Of a stretch of DNA of 30,026 nt, positions 1 through 7,980 are shown in pieces; within the stretch, counting starts at the first letter, position 1, and each line of letters begins with the position of its first letter. The notes under the pieces are model-generated. The model ran no database searches. It was not told the origin of the DNA and saw nothing but the letters and a program-made list of their open reading frames with translations. The DNA is from Chitinophagaceae bacterium UBA4857 (GTDB taxonomy: Bacteria; Bacteroidota; Bacteroidia; Chitinophagales; Chitinophagaceae): NCBI GenBank assembly GCA_002399735.1, contig DHEF01000034.1, forward strand, positions 1 through 30,026, given 5' to 3'. The position numbers and the translations under genes were made by a program.

Positions 1-182
1 ATATAATATGTCATTGGCAGCAAGTCGAGGGAACTCCTCAATAAAAAACGACTACAAAAAATAAAAAAAAACTTCCACAATGCCCAATAGCATTACCGAA
101 CGATGCAGTGAGTGACACAACCGCAGTTGATAGTAGCAATGCAGCTGACAAACAAATATTCATCACTCATCATTTACAATTC
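1..182. other. Non-coding flank with a degenerate copy of repeat A
   Basis: No credible gene was seen in this stretch downstream of the GH97 gene. It holds AATGCCCAATAG at 79-90 and GATAGTAGCA at 129-138, followed by a GCAGCTGACAAACAA-like stretch. These match, in the same order, the better-preserved repeat A copy near 24632-24710. The middle of the element, which holds the CGCAAGGGACGAT core in other copies, is not conserved here. Confidence 0.45.
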
Positions 183-2159
183 CTAATTCACTTCCGTTAA
201 AATCGCTGTCCATCCACCACCAGAAGCCATATCAATTTTCAACAACTCATCACCCGATATAGTCGTTTCTACAATCTGGTAATCAGATGCATGTTTATCG
301 CTGTTGATGCCATCTTTAAAAATAACCGCTTTATACTTTTTACCTTTTGCAAATGGTAAATCCACTTGTAAACTACGTTGTTTCCAATTGGTCATTGCCC
401 CAATATACCAGCTGTTACCGTGCTTGCGAGCCATAACTGCATACTCAGCTATTTTGCCATCTAACGCATGACTTTCATCCCAAACCGTAGGAATTTTAGT
501 GATATAATTTGTAGTAACAGATTCCTTCAAAAGATTGGAAGGATTATCGGCCAGCATTTGCAAAGGACTTTCATATAACACATACATAGCCACTTGATGT
601 GCACGGGTACCCATACTCATGGGTTGCGTAAACACCACATTAAAATTGGTTGCCGTAGCATTTATCATAGCACCCGGCGTATAATCCATCGGGCCCGGAA
701 CCATGCGGGTAAACGGCAACGTAACATTGTGTTTTGGGGTAATTGTTTTTTCCCACTTATTATTTTCTAAACCACGTACACCTTCGTACGTTAATACATT
801 GGGATACTGATAATGTAAACCAACCGGTTTGTATGCACCGTGTAAATCCACCATCAGCTTACGTTGCATACATGCTTTGGCTACACGCTCGTAATAGTTA
901 ACCATGTATTGCTCAGCACGGGCCATAAAATCAACCTTAATACCTTTAGCACCCCATGCTACATACTGATCCAGAATTTTATCCATGTCTTTATCCAACG
1001 GCTCCCATAAACACCATAACCATACACCTACATTTTTTGTAGTGCCATAATCAATTAGTGCCTTCACATCAATGTTGGGGTTCATGTTCATCAAATCGGT
1101 GGTTGTTCTTGTCCAACCCTCATCCAGCATAATATAATCGATACCAAACTTTGCAGCAAAGTCAATGTAATATTTGTAGGTTTCGGTATTAATACCCGAT
1201 TTAAAATTTACACCATAAATGTTATTGGCATTCCACCAATCCCATGCTACCTGCCCGGGTTTAATCCAATCGTAGTTGCCGGTTGGCGGAGGTGTAGCCA
1301 ATTTATAATTTAGCTGATTAACGAGTAAATCTTTATCCTGCGTTGCTACCACTACTGTACGCCAGGGAAATTTTCGGGGGCTTGTAGTGGCCGCAATATA
1401 GTCGTGCGTTTTTATGATGCGGATATCCCTGTCACGAACGGGTTTACTTTCGGCAATAGGCTTTGGGAAAGCAGATTTTAACCCGCCATAGCCGTCAGCA
1501 GCTAAAAACAAATTGGGATAATCATACAAATCCGTTTCACTGAATAATAAGTTGACACCATCTTTGTTTTGTACCAATAAAGGCATAGCCGCATAATCAT
1601 TAGCTTTAATAGCACTCATGGTGCTATCAGGATACAGGTTCTCGTAATGCGATTGAAACGTAGGACTTTTTTCGCCTGACCAAAACACTCTGTAATCAGC
1701 AGGAAAATTATAAGATACTTTTTCGTCGAGAATGGTGATGCCGTTTTGTTTAATATTTGTAATAAAACGATAAGCCACCCCATCATTATATGCACGGAAA
1801 ATAATTGAATAGTCATCTTTAAAACTTAACACCAATTCATTGTACACATCATCAATTTTTTTTTGTTTGATAGGCACAACGGCAGTAATGGTTTTGTGGT
1901 AAGCCGTAATTTTTTGCGATTGTAATTTAGGTGCAAGCCCCAGAATATTACCATTACCCAACTTTAGCCAAATGGCACCAGGGTTTAATAACTGCTCACC
2001 ATTTACCTGCAAGGACCATCTTACGGTGTCGGCAATTTCCACTTTTACCTGTATTTTTTTGTCAGGCGATAAAAGCACAATGTCCTTTGCCTGAGCAAAA
2101 GACATTGTTAAAACGAAAACGTAAAAGAGAAAAATTTTTTGATATGAAATCTGCTTCAT
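183..2159 (-). CDS. GH97 family glycoside hydrolase, retaining (alpha-galactosidase-like) subgroup
   Basis: Predicted secreted or periplasmic exo-acting alpha-glycosidase of family GH97. It has 658 aa, which is normal for the family, and an N-terminal signal peptide ending near FAQA (about residue 24). An N-terminal beta-sandwich (to about 290) is followed by a TIM-barrel (about 295-560, with LDEGW near 345-349) and a small C-terminal beta domain. In GH97 the inverting enzymes such as SusB use a Glu base, while retaining members such as the Bacteroides alpha-galactosidase use an Asp nucleophile. Here KVDF places an Asp at 410, and the Glu in RGLEN is residue 465. The 55-residue spacing is the one I recall for the nucleophile and acid/base pair of the retaining enzyme. 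Retention and alpha-galactoside specificity are therefore inferred. It lies 80 bp downstream of the S9 peptidase on the same strand, so co-transcription is possible. The start at 2159 gives a proper signal peptide. Confidence 0.9.
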   Translation of the reverse strand: MKQISYQKIFLFYVFVLTMSFAQAKDIVLLSPDKKIQVKVEIADTVRWSLQVNGEQLLNPGAIWLKLGNGNILGLAPKLQSQKITAYHKTITAVVPIKQKKIDDVYNELVLSFKDDYSIIFRAYNDGVAYRFITNIKQNGITILDEKVSYNFPADYRVFWSGEKSPTFQSHYENLYPDSTMSAIKANDYAAMPLLVQNKDGVNLLFSETDLYDYPNLFLAADGYGGLKSAFPKPIAESKPVRDRDIRIIKTHDYIAATTSPRKFPWRTVVVATQDKDLLVNQLNYKLATPPPTGNYDWIKPGQVAWDWWNANNIYGVNFKSGINTETYKYYIDFAAKFGIDYIMLDEGWTRTTTDLMNMNPNIDVKALIDYGTTKNVGVWLWCLWEPLDKDMDKILDQYVAWGAKGIKVDFMARAEQYMVNYYERVAKACMQRKLMVDLHGAYKPVGLHYQYPNVLTYEGVRGLENNKWEKTITPKHNVTLPFTRMVPGPMDYTPGAMINATATNFNVVFTQPMSMGTRAHQVAMYVLYESPLQMLADNPSNLLKESVTTNYITKIPTVWDESHALDGKIAEYAVMARKHGNSWYIGAMTNWKQRSLQVDLPFAKGKKYKAVIFKDGINSDKHASDYQIVETTISGDELLKIDMASGGGWTAILTEVN

Positions 2160-2239
2160 CTACTACACTTAATTATTATTTATTACTATTTAAAATTATT
2201 TTCTTCATTAGCCTATCAGCATATTCACTAATTGGCTAA

Positions 2240-4498
2240 TTAAAATATCTCCTTTTGCCCATCCCATACCGGAGGATTAACACCTAGTAAATGTTTTACA
2301 AAAAAGTCGTGTGTTTTACGTACACCATAAGCACCGCCATTGGAGTGGCCCATACCCGGCACCATAATAAACTCATGGTCTTTCTTGGCTTTGATTAACG
2401 CATTTACAAACTGATAGGTGGATGAAGGATCAACATTATCATCCATCTCACCTACAATTAACATTAACTTACCTTCTAACTTATGTGCATTAACGATATT
2501 GGAACACTCGGCATACTCCGGGCCGATAGGATAACCCATCCATTGCTCGTTCCACCACATTTTATCCATACGATTATCGTGACAACCACAAGCAGCTACT
2601 GCCACTTTATAAAACTCCGGATGGAATAATACAGCACCGCCAGCATTTTGTCCACCGGCCGATGTACCAAATATGCCGACACGATTAATGTCCATATATG
2701 GATATTTTTTAGCCGCTTCTTTCATCCATAATATTCTATCAGGAAAGCCTGCATCTTTCAGGTTTTTCCAAGCCACATCATGAAATGCTTTAGAACGATT
2801 AGATGTTCCCATGCCATCAATTTGTACGACGATAAAACCTAACTCAGCCAATGTATTTAAACCCGAAGGATTGGTGCTGAAAGTTTTGGGAACAAATGAA
2901 CCTTGCGGGCCGGCATAGATATATTCGATGACAGGGTATTTTTTATTAGGATCAAAATTAGAGGGACGTGCAATAATGCCCCAGATGTCGGTAACACCAT
3001 CACGGGCTTTTGCAGTAAAAACTTCAGTTTGTTTCCACTGCGTTTTTTGTAAAGCACTGATGTCGGCTTTTTCCAACTCCATGATAACTTTACCATCAAT
3101 AGCACTACGCAATACCTTTACAGGTGGCATGTCCACACGGGAATAAGTATCTACAAACTTGCTGTAATCAGTAGAGAAAACAGCACTATGGCTCCCGTTT
3201 TCTGATGTTAATGCGGTAAAACCTTTACCATCAAAATTCACCCGATAGTATTGAATCAGGTATGGATCCTGCCCTGCTTCGCGGCCACTGCCTTCAATAA
3301 TTAAATATCTTTTTTCTTCATCTACATGCACCACTTTACGCACCACCCAATTACCCTTTGTAATCTGGTTTTTTACTTTGCCGGTTTCGCCATCAATTAA
3401 ATACAAATGATTCCAGCCATCTCTTTCCGATGCCCAGATCATTTCTTTCCCATCATTAATATCTTTCCTATATTTTTTACCACTGTACTCCACAAATGTT
3501 TTGCTGCGCTCATCCACCAATGTTTTTGTAACACCGGTATTCGCATCTACACTGTAAACGGCATATTGCTGGTGGCCACGTTGGTTATACTCAAAAGTAA
3601 AAGCACGGCTATCCTTGCGCCATTGTATCCAGGATACATCATACTGGCTTGGAATTAAAGCCGGGTCGACCATATACATTTTTTTTGTTTGCGGAATAAA
3701 CAACACCGGTTGTTTTTGTGGCAATGCATCGCCGGGTTTTAAATAATCTCTTGTTTGCAGTTTGGGTTGCAACTGATCTGTTGGTGATGACTCAATAAAA
3801 TATACAGTTCGTGGCGTATTGGGACGTATTTTATGTGTAGCCAGTTTTTTTGAATCAGGAGACCATGATAAATAAGCTGAATAATACTCACCGGGAGAAC
3901 CATCAAAACTCAACTGTACTTCTTCTGCCGGTTTACCTTTGGGAGAAACAAATACGTTGTTGTTTTTAACGTATGCCGACCAAACACTGTCGGGAGAAGT
4001 AATCGGTTGCCCCTGGGTATCATCACGTCTTTGTCCCCAATAACCGCCACGTCCACCACGTCGTTCTTCATCAGCAGCGCCTTTATTTTGTACGGTATAA
4101 TCATTCAAATTTAATGACCACTTTTTCCTTAAAGACACAAACTCAATATTGTTACCTTTAAAGTTTAAACCACTTAATGATAAACTATCGGCATAAACTT
4201 TCTCGTCACTGGCTTTTGCTAAAGCTTCCGCCAATCTTGCATGATCAAATGCTTTTTCTTTTTTAGCACTATTAGCATCTACAACAATATACTCTCTGCC
4301 CTTTGAGGTATTATTAACATACCAAAGTCTTTGTTCTTTTTCAATCCACTGAACAGTGAAAGGATTGTTGATTACTTTATCAGCGACCATTTTGCCATAA
4401 TCGGCGGAGCGTTTGTAGTCGGTTGCGGTGCCTTGAGAAAAAGCCGCTGCAGTTACCAAAATTCCTGTACTAACCAATACGAAAGAAAGTTTATTCAT
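2240..4498 (-). CDS. S9 family (DPP IV-type) serine peptidase, secreted
   Basis: Prolyl oligopeptidase-family peptidase of 752 aa with a signal peptide (cleavage likely near AAFSQ, residue 22). A DPP IV-like beta-propeller covers about residues 100-470 and an alpha/beta hydrolase domain covers about 510-745. The catalytic triad is visible: Ser about 613 in GTSAGG, Asp about 686 in GEMDDNV, and His about 718 in GMGHS. Enzymes of this type remove dipeptides or cleave after proline at the cell envelope. The exact P1 preference cannot be read from the sequence. A Gly/Arg-rich insert (about 145-160, ERRGGRGGYWGQRRDD) sits in the propeller region. The gene has its own 113-bp upstream gap with a terminator hairpin and an 8-bp inverted repeat, so it is probably transcribed separately from the SusCD operon. 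Proline-linked activity would suit the hydroxyproline genes at the far end of the window, but that link is inference. Confidence 0.92.
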   Translation of the reverse strand: MNKLSFVLVSTGILVTAAAFSQGTATDYKRSADYGKMVADKVINNPFTVQWIEKEQRLWYVNNTSKGREYIVVDANSAKKEKAFDHARLAEALAKASDEKVYADSLSLSGLNFKGNNIEFVSLRKKWSLNLNDYTVQNKGAADEERRGGRGGYWGQRRDDTQGQPITSPDSVWSAYVKNNNVFVSPKGKPAEEVQLSFDGSPGEYYSAYLSWSPDSKKLATHKIRPNTPRTVYFIESSPTDQLQPKLQTRDYLKPGDALPQKQPVLFIPQTKKMYMVDPALIPSQYDVSWIQWRKDSRAFTFEYNQRGHQQYAVYSVDANTGVTKTLVDERSKTFVEYSGKKYRKDINDGKEMIWASERDGWNHLYLIDGETGKVKNQITKGNWVVRKVVHVDEEKRYLIIEGSGREAGQDPYLIQYYRVNFDGKGFTALTSENGSHSAVFSTDYSKFVDTYSRVDMPPVKVLRSAIDGKVIMELEKADISALQKTQWKQTEVFTAKARDGVTDIWGIIARPSNFDPNKKYPVIEYIYAGPQGSFVPKTFSTNPSGLNTLAELGFIVVQIDGMGTSNRSKAFHDVAWKNLKDAGFPDRILWMKEAAKKYPYMDINRVGIFGTSAGGQNAGGAVLFHPEFYKVAVAACGCHDNRMDKMWWNEQWMGYPIGPEYAECSNIVNAHKLEGKLMLIVGEMDDNVDPSSTYQFVNALIKAKKDHEFIMVPGMGHSNGGAYGVRKTHDFFVKHLLGVNPPVWDGQKEIF

Positions 4499-4536
4499 TA
4501 TAATTATTTTAAACTATATAAAGTACGTTAAAATCC

Positions 4537-4560
4537 ATTTGTAAAAGTATTCTTACAAAT
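4537..4560. promoter_or_regulatory. 8-bp perfect inverted repeat upstream of the S9 peptidase
   Basis: ATTTGTAA (4537-4544) and TTACAAAT (4553-4560) are perfect inverted arms around an 8-nt spacer, 39-62 bp upstream of the peptidase start codon. The symmetry would fit a dimeric regulator's operator. It also lies where a promoter should be. AT-rich chance symmetry cannot be excluded. Confidence 0.3.
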
Positions 4561-4562
4561 AC

Positions 4563-4594
4563 AAATGCATGGCTCTAATTAAAGCCATGCATTT
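4563..4594 (-). terminator. Hairpin terminator of the first SusCD operon
   Basis: AAATGCATGGCT (4563-4574) pairs perfectly with AGCCATGCATTT (4583-4594) around an 8-nt loop. It lies 17 bp past the stop of the DUF5007-like gene. On the minus strand the following sequence is T-rich (GTATTTGTAAG) but is not a pure T-tract, so termination may be partial and allow read-through into the peptidase. Confidence 0.6.
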
Positions 4595-4611
4595 ACATTT
4601 TTTATTAAACA

Positions 4612-5589
4612 TTAATTTGTCCTTAGCATATCAGTTAATTGTACGGTAACGACATATGTCCCTTCCATTTTAAGTTGGAACTCAACAACTGGGTTTGCAT
4701 TGTGATTTGCCATACCATCAATAGCAACAAACTGACTTGGAATACGGTAATATAGTAAATAGCCCCAATCTGTTGCAGGAGTAATATATCTTGCTAAAGG
4801 GAAAGGCGCCACTTCAAAGTCACAAATCATTGCTGTATCAGTATATTGAACAGGATTAAACTTTGCATATGTTTCAAAAAATGGTCTATCTCCTCTTTTT
4901 ACAATTTGACCCTGCGCAGGATTAAACGCTCTTCCATTTTTATCAACATATTTTAAAATAACTCTTGCCCCGTCATTAGAAACCTTTTGAGCAGTAACGC
5001 GGGGGGCTTTCGCAGTTGTAAAAACTTCAGAAGCATTTGAACCTGTGGCAGCAGTATATTTCAATTCAAATAAATCCTGAGTAGTAGGCTCAATAACATG
5101 TAATTCGGCAAAGGCGGGATAATTTTTTGTTCCCCAAACATTTGATGCATCTAAATCAAACGTATATATACCCACAGGCAAGTTTGCTGATGCTCTATTA
5201 AAACTTAACTGACCACTTATTTCGTTAAACCGCATGGGCAACATTTTTTTTGTTTCCCGCTTTTTATTTAAAAGCTCTACAGTTGTATCAGTTTCAGGAT
5301 CAAAAACGCTTCCATCCTTAAACACTAAAACATCATACTCTGTAAAAAACTCCTGAGGAGCCGGAGTACCAGTTGCTAATTCACGTAAATTATTTAGTTT
5401 GTAAGTTATAGGAGGAGTAGAACCATCAGAATTAATACGGTCAGACTGAGTTAATGCCATGCCTTTCTTAGCGTACAAAACTCTGTCTTTATAACGGATG
5501 GTATCGCTTAAAAAACCTTCCCTAATTTTTGAGCAGCCATATAATATGCCAATTGCTGCAATTGTATAAAAGATATATTTTTTTGTCAT
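4612..5589 (-). CDS. DUF5007-like surface lipoprotein
   Basis: Lipoprotein of 325 aa with the lipobox LYGC (Cys 19). After the lipobox comes the segment GFLSDTIRY, which I associate with the DUF5007 lipoproteins encoded in SusCD operons of Bacteroidota. This family assignment is from memory and only moderately secure. The rest looks like beta-rich, possibly Ig-like, modules (for example VGIYTFDLDASN and an extended C-terminal strand VEFQLKMEGTYVVTVQL). No catalytic motif is visible. It is the last gene of the SusC-SusD-fasciclin-like operon, 37 bp after the preceding gene. A role as an accessory glycan- or protein-binding surface lipoprotein is inferred from position. Confidence 0.7.
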   Translation of the reverse strand: MTKKYIFYTIAAIGILYGCSKIREGFLSDTIRYKDRVLYAKKGMALTQSDRINSDGSTPPITYKLNNLRELATGTPAPQEFFTEYDVLVFKDGSVFDPETDTTVELLNKKRETKKMLPMRFNEISGQLSFNRASANLPVGIYTFDLDASNVWGTKNYPAFAELHVIEPTTQDLFELKYTAATGSNASEVFTTAKAPRVTAQKVSNDGARVILKYVDKNGRAFNPAQGQIVKRGDRPFFETYAKFNPVQYTDTAMICDFEVAPFPLARYITPATDWGYLLYYRIPSQFVAIDGMANHNANPVVEFQLKMEGTYVVTVQLTDMLRTN

Positions 5590-5626
5590 AACAATTTAGG
5601 TTGTTGTGTAAACAATTAGTTTTAGT

Positions 5627-6319
5627 TTATGGCAGGTCTTCGTTGTTAAAAAACAAACGGTGGAAATTACTTAAGACATGAAGCGTACCTGTTGTTGTAA
5701 TGATGCCTGTTGTTTGGCAGGTTGCCGTTTTGTCCCTTTCGTTAATTGGAATATTCTCATATACAGGTTCGTCTTCATCCAAAGTACCTATTACTTTGCA
5801 AAAAGACATTAAATCAACAACACCTACATAGTTACTGTAGTTTTGGGTACGAAACATTCTAACATACATTTTAGTATCATTAGCCATAGCGCCATAAAAA
5901 CTTTCATACTCCTTTCCCCTAAGGGTTAAATTACTTCTATTAATATTTTCCGAAAACATATATGTTTTTAAGGAATCTCTTAAAGTATATACATCTAAAT
6001 CCTTTAAGTAAAATTCAACATTTTCATTTCCAGTTTCAATTATCTTAAGTTGCCTTTTTGCCTGTACATAGTCATTAACACCCCAATCTGGTACTGCAAA
6101 AAAGGTTTTACTATTGTTCACCATGTCTTTCAATCCGGCCATATCTATTATGGCAATTAATGAATCGAAAGAACCATGTTGTTTTAAGTAATCATAAGTA
6201 GTCATATTCACATTAGGTGAATGAATACCTCCGTCATTTCTATATTTGTCTTTTTTACACGCTACAAAACCAAGAGTTATTAGCAAGAGTAAAAACGTAT
6301 ATTTTAATGTTATTTTCAT
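5627..6319 (-). CDS. Fasciclin (FAS1)-like lipoprotein
   Basis: Lipoprotein of 230 aa with the lipobox FVAC at Cys 21, followed by KKDK. The mature N-terminus contains TTYDYLKQHGSFDSLIAII, then a Gly-Leu-Lys segment and a TFFAVPD motif. This order (YL..h..F..l......gl...l.....T.FAP.D) is the start of a FAS1 domain. The length allows one divergent domain. FAS1 domains mediate adhesion or protein-protein contact. In Bacteroidota they recur as extra lipoproteins beside SusC/SusD, where they may belong to the substrate-capture complex on the cell surface. The gene follows SusD by 27 bp and precedes the DUF5007-like gene by 37 bp, so the four genes look like one operon. Confidence 0.72.
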   Translation of the reverse strand: MKITLKYTFLLLLITLGFVACKKDKYRNDGGIHSPNVNMTTYDYLKQHGSFDSLIAIIDMAGLKDMVNNSKTFFAVPDWGVNDYVQAKRQLKIIETGNENVEFYLKDLDVYTLRDSLKTYMFSENINRSNLTLRGKEYESFYGAMANDTKMYVRMFRTQNYSNYVGVVDLMSFCKVIGTLDEDEPVYENIPINERDKTATCQTTGIITTTGTLHVLSNFHRLFFNNEDLP

Positions 6320-6346
6320 TCTTTTATGAAGTTTATAAACCAGAAA

Positions 6347-7963
6347 TTAAATTTTACCTCTCCAGTATTGTGTTTGTACCAAGAACTTATTTTCTCTGAA
6401 TAATGCAGGGGATACAGGCCAATAAAAACCTTCATTTCTTAATCTTTCAAATAACCACCCTACTCTATCAATTCCTACTCGAGTTCTTATTAAATCATAA
6501 AATATATGCCCTTCTAAATAAAGTTCTTTATAACGCTCATCTATATATGCATTCATTGTAGTGCTTTTTGAAGCATTTAATGGCAAATATTGAGAAGGAT
6601 CAGCATTATTCCGTTTCATAGATTCGTTAATGATAGTTATAGCCTCAGGTACCTGATTTCTATAAAGCGCAATTTCTGCCTTGAGTAATTTAATATCTGC
6701 TAAACGAAAAATAGGCATATTGTTACTAATTCTATGATCCAACTTTTGACTAGGGTTTCTATATTTAACATTATTATATTTTACACATAAATCAACGCCT
6801 TCACGGGAAACTGTAAAATTTTTGCGCACCCTTATATCACTGTTATCAAAAGCTCTGGTTATTTCTTCACGCCAAACCCATTGTCCTGGAGGATCCCAAA
6901 ACCAGTCCCACCTTGATGTAAGTTTATAAAAATGGCTTGATAGATAACTAGCGTTAACTCTATAAAAAGGATTTGTGTTATTATAGTTATTAATTTGTTC
7001 TCTGGTTAAAAACAAATTGGCTATATGTTGATTAGTTCCTTCCAGCGTATTATCATCTTTATTAATTTCAAAAATGCTTTCCGATGATCTTCCAATAAAA
7101 GTCTCATAGTAATTGGCAGTATCTTGTAAAACATAACCTCCGCGGGATTCAATTTCAAAAATTGCATCCGCCGCCTTATTTACGTCACTTAAAATGGGAT
7201 TATCAGTGGTAACATCTGATACTGTGGCACGCCATAAATACAGGTGTGCTAAAAGAGCATTAACAGCACCTTTATTTGCCGTAACAGCCCTATCACCTGT
7301 GGTGTAATAATTCCATCCTAAATAATTAAGGGCTTCTTTACAATCCGCTTCAATTTGAGCCATTACTTCCAACTTGGGAGTACGGCCCAAATGAGGAGCT
7401 TTTAGAGGATCATCATATGCCTCGATAACTAGTGGCACATCACCCCATGTACGAACTAACATAAAATAGGTCAAGGCCCGGATAAACAATGCCTGTCCCA
7501 TTACGTTATTACGATACTTTTCGGGATCATCATGAAAGGCTAATATTTCAATAGGCACTGCACTAATTTGCTTTAATATAATATTTGATAAAGCAATAGT
7601 TTTATAATAGCCAGTCCAATCTCCTAAGGATGCTGCTACATAATTATGCGCAAAATTTCCGTTTTGAATATCAATATTGCCTTGGCCATCATTGCCAACA
7701 AATAGTGTATATCCAATATTAGCCGCTGTTTCCCCATAAGCATAATACCTATTATATGAACCATATAAACCTGTTGACAATGTATTACGTAAGGATGCAT
7801 AATTACCTGATACAGCTGCTAACCCTGCATTAGGATCTTTCCAAAAAACCTCAGCATAAGTGGAATTTCTTGGCTCCTGTTCTAATATTTTTTTACATGA
7901 TACAGACAATATGGAAAGCAATCCAATGCCTGCAAACAGTATAATATTTTTATTTATTTTCAT
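6347..7963 (-). CDS. SusD/RagB-family nutrient-binding outer-membrane lipoprotein
   Basis: Surface lipoprotein of 538 aa that caps the SusC channel encoded just upstream (16-bp gap). The lipobox is SVSC with Cys 23. The N-terminal ILEQEPRNSTYAEVFWKDP and the YASLRNTL segment are typical SusD starts. TPR-like helices follow, including ALFIRALTYFMLVRTWGDVPLV, and the C-terminus has the ERYKELYLEGHIFYDLIR and FYWPVSP motifs found at the end of SusD proteins. It binds the substrate, probably a glycan or glycopeptide, at the surface and passes it to SusC. Substrate identity cannot be read from the sequence. The only polysaccharide-acting enzyme nearby is the GH97, two genes beyond the operon end. 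Confidence 0.95.
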   Translation of the reverse strand: MKINKNIILFAGIGLLSILSVSCKKILEQEPRNSTYAEVFWKDPNAGLAAVSGNYASLRNTLSTGLYGSYNRYYAYGETAANIGYTLFVGNDGQGNIDIQNGNFAHNYVAASLGDWTGYYKTIALSNIILKQISAVPIEILAFHDDPEKYRNNVMGQALFIRALTYFMLVRTWGDVPLVIEAYDDPLKAPHLGRTPKLEVMAQIEADCKEALNYLGWNYYTTGDRAVTANKGAVNALLAHLYLWRATVSDVTTDNPILSDVNKAADAIFEIESRGGYVLQDTANYYETFIGRSSESIFEINKDDNTLEGTNQHIANLFLTREQINNYNNTNPFYRVNASYLSSHFYKLTSRWDWFWDPPGQWVWREEITRAFDNSDIRVRKNFTVSREGVDLCVKYNNVKYRNPSQKLDHRISNNMPIFRLADIKLLKAEIALYRNQVPEAITIINESMKRNNADPSQYLPLNASKSTTMNAYIDERYKELYLEGHIFYDLIRTRVGIDRVGWLFERLRNEGFYWPVSPALFRENKFLVQTQYWRGKI

Positions 7964-7980
7964 AAACTAATTTTCAAGAA

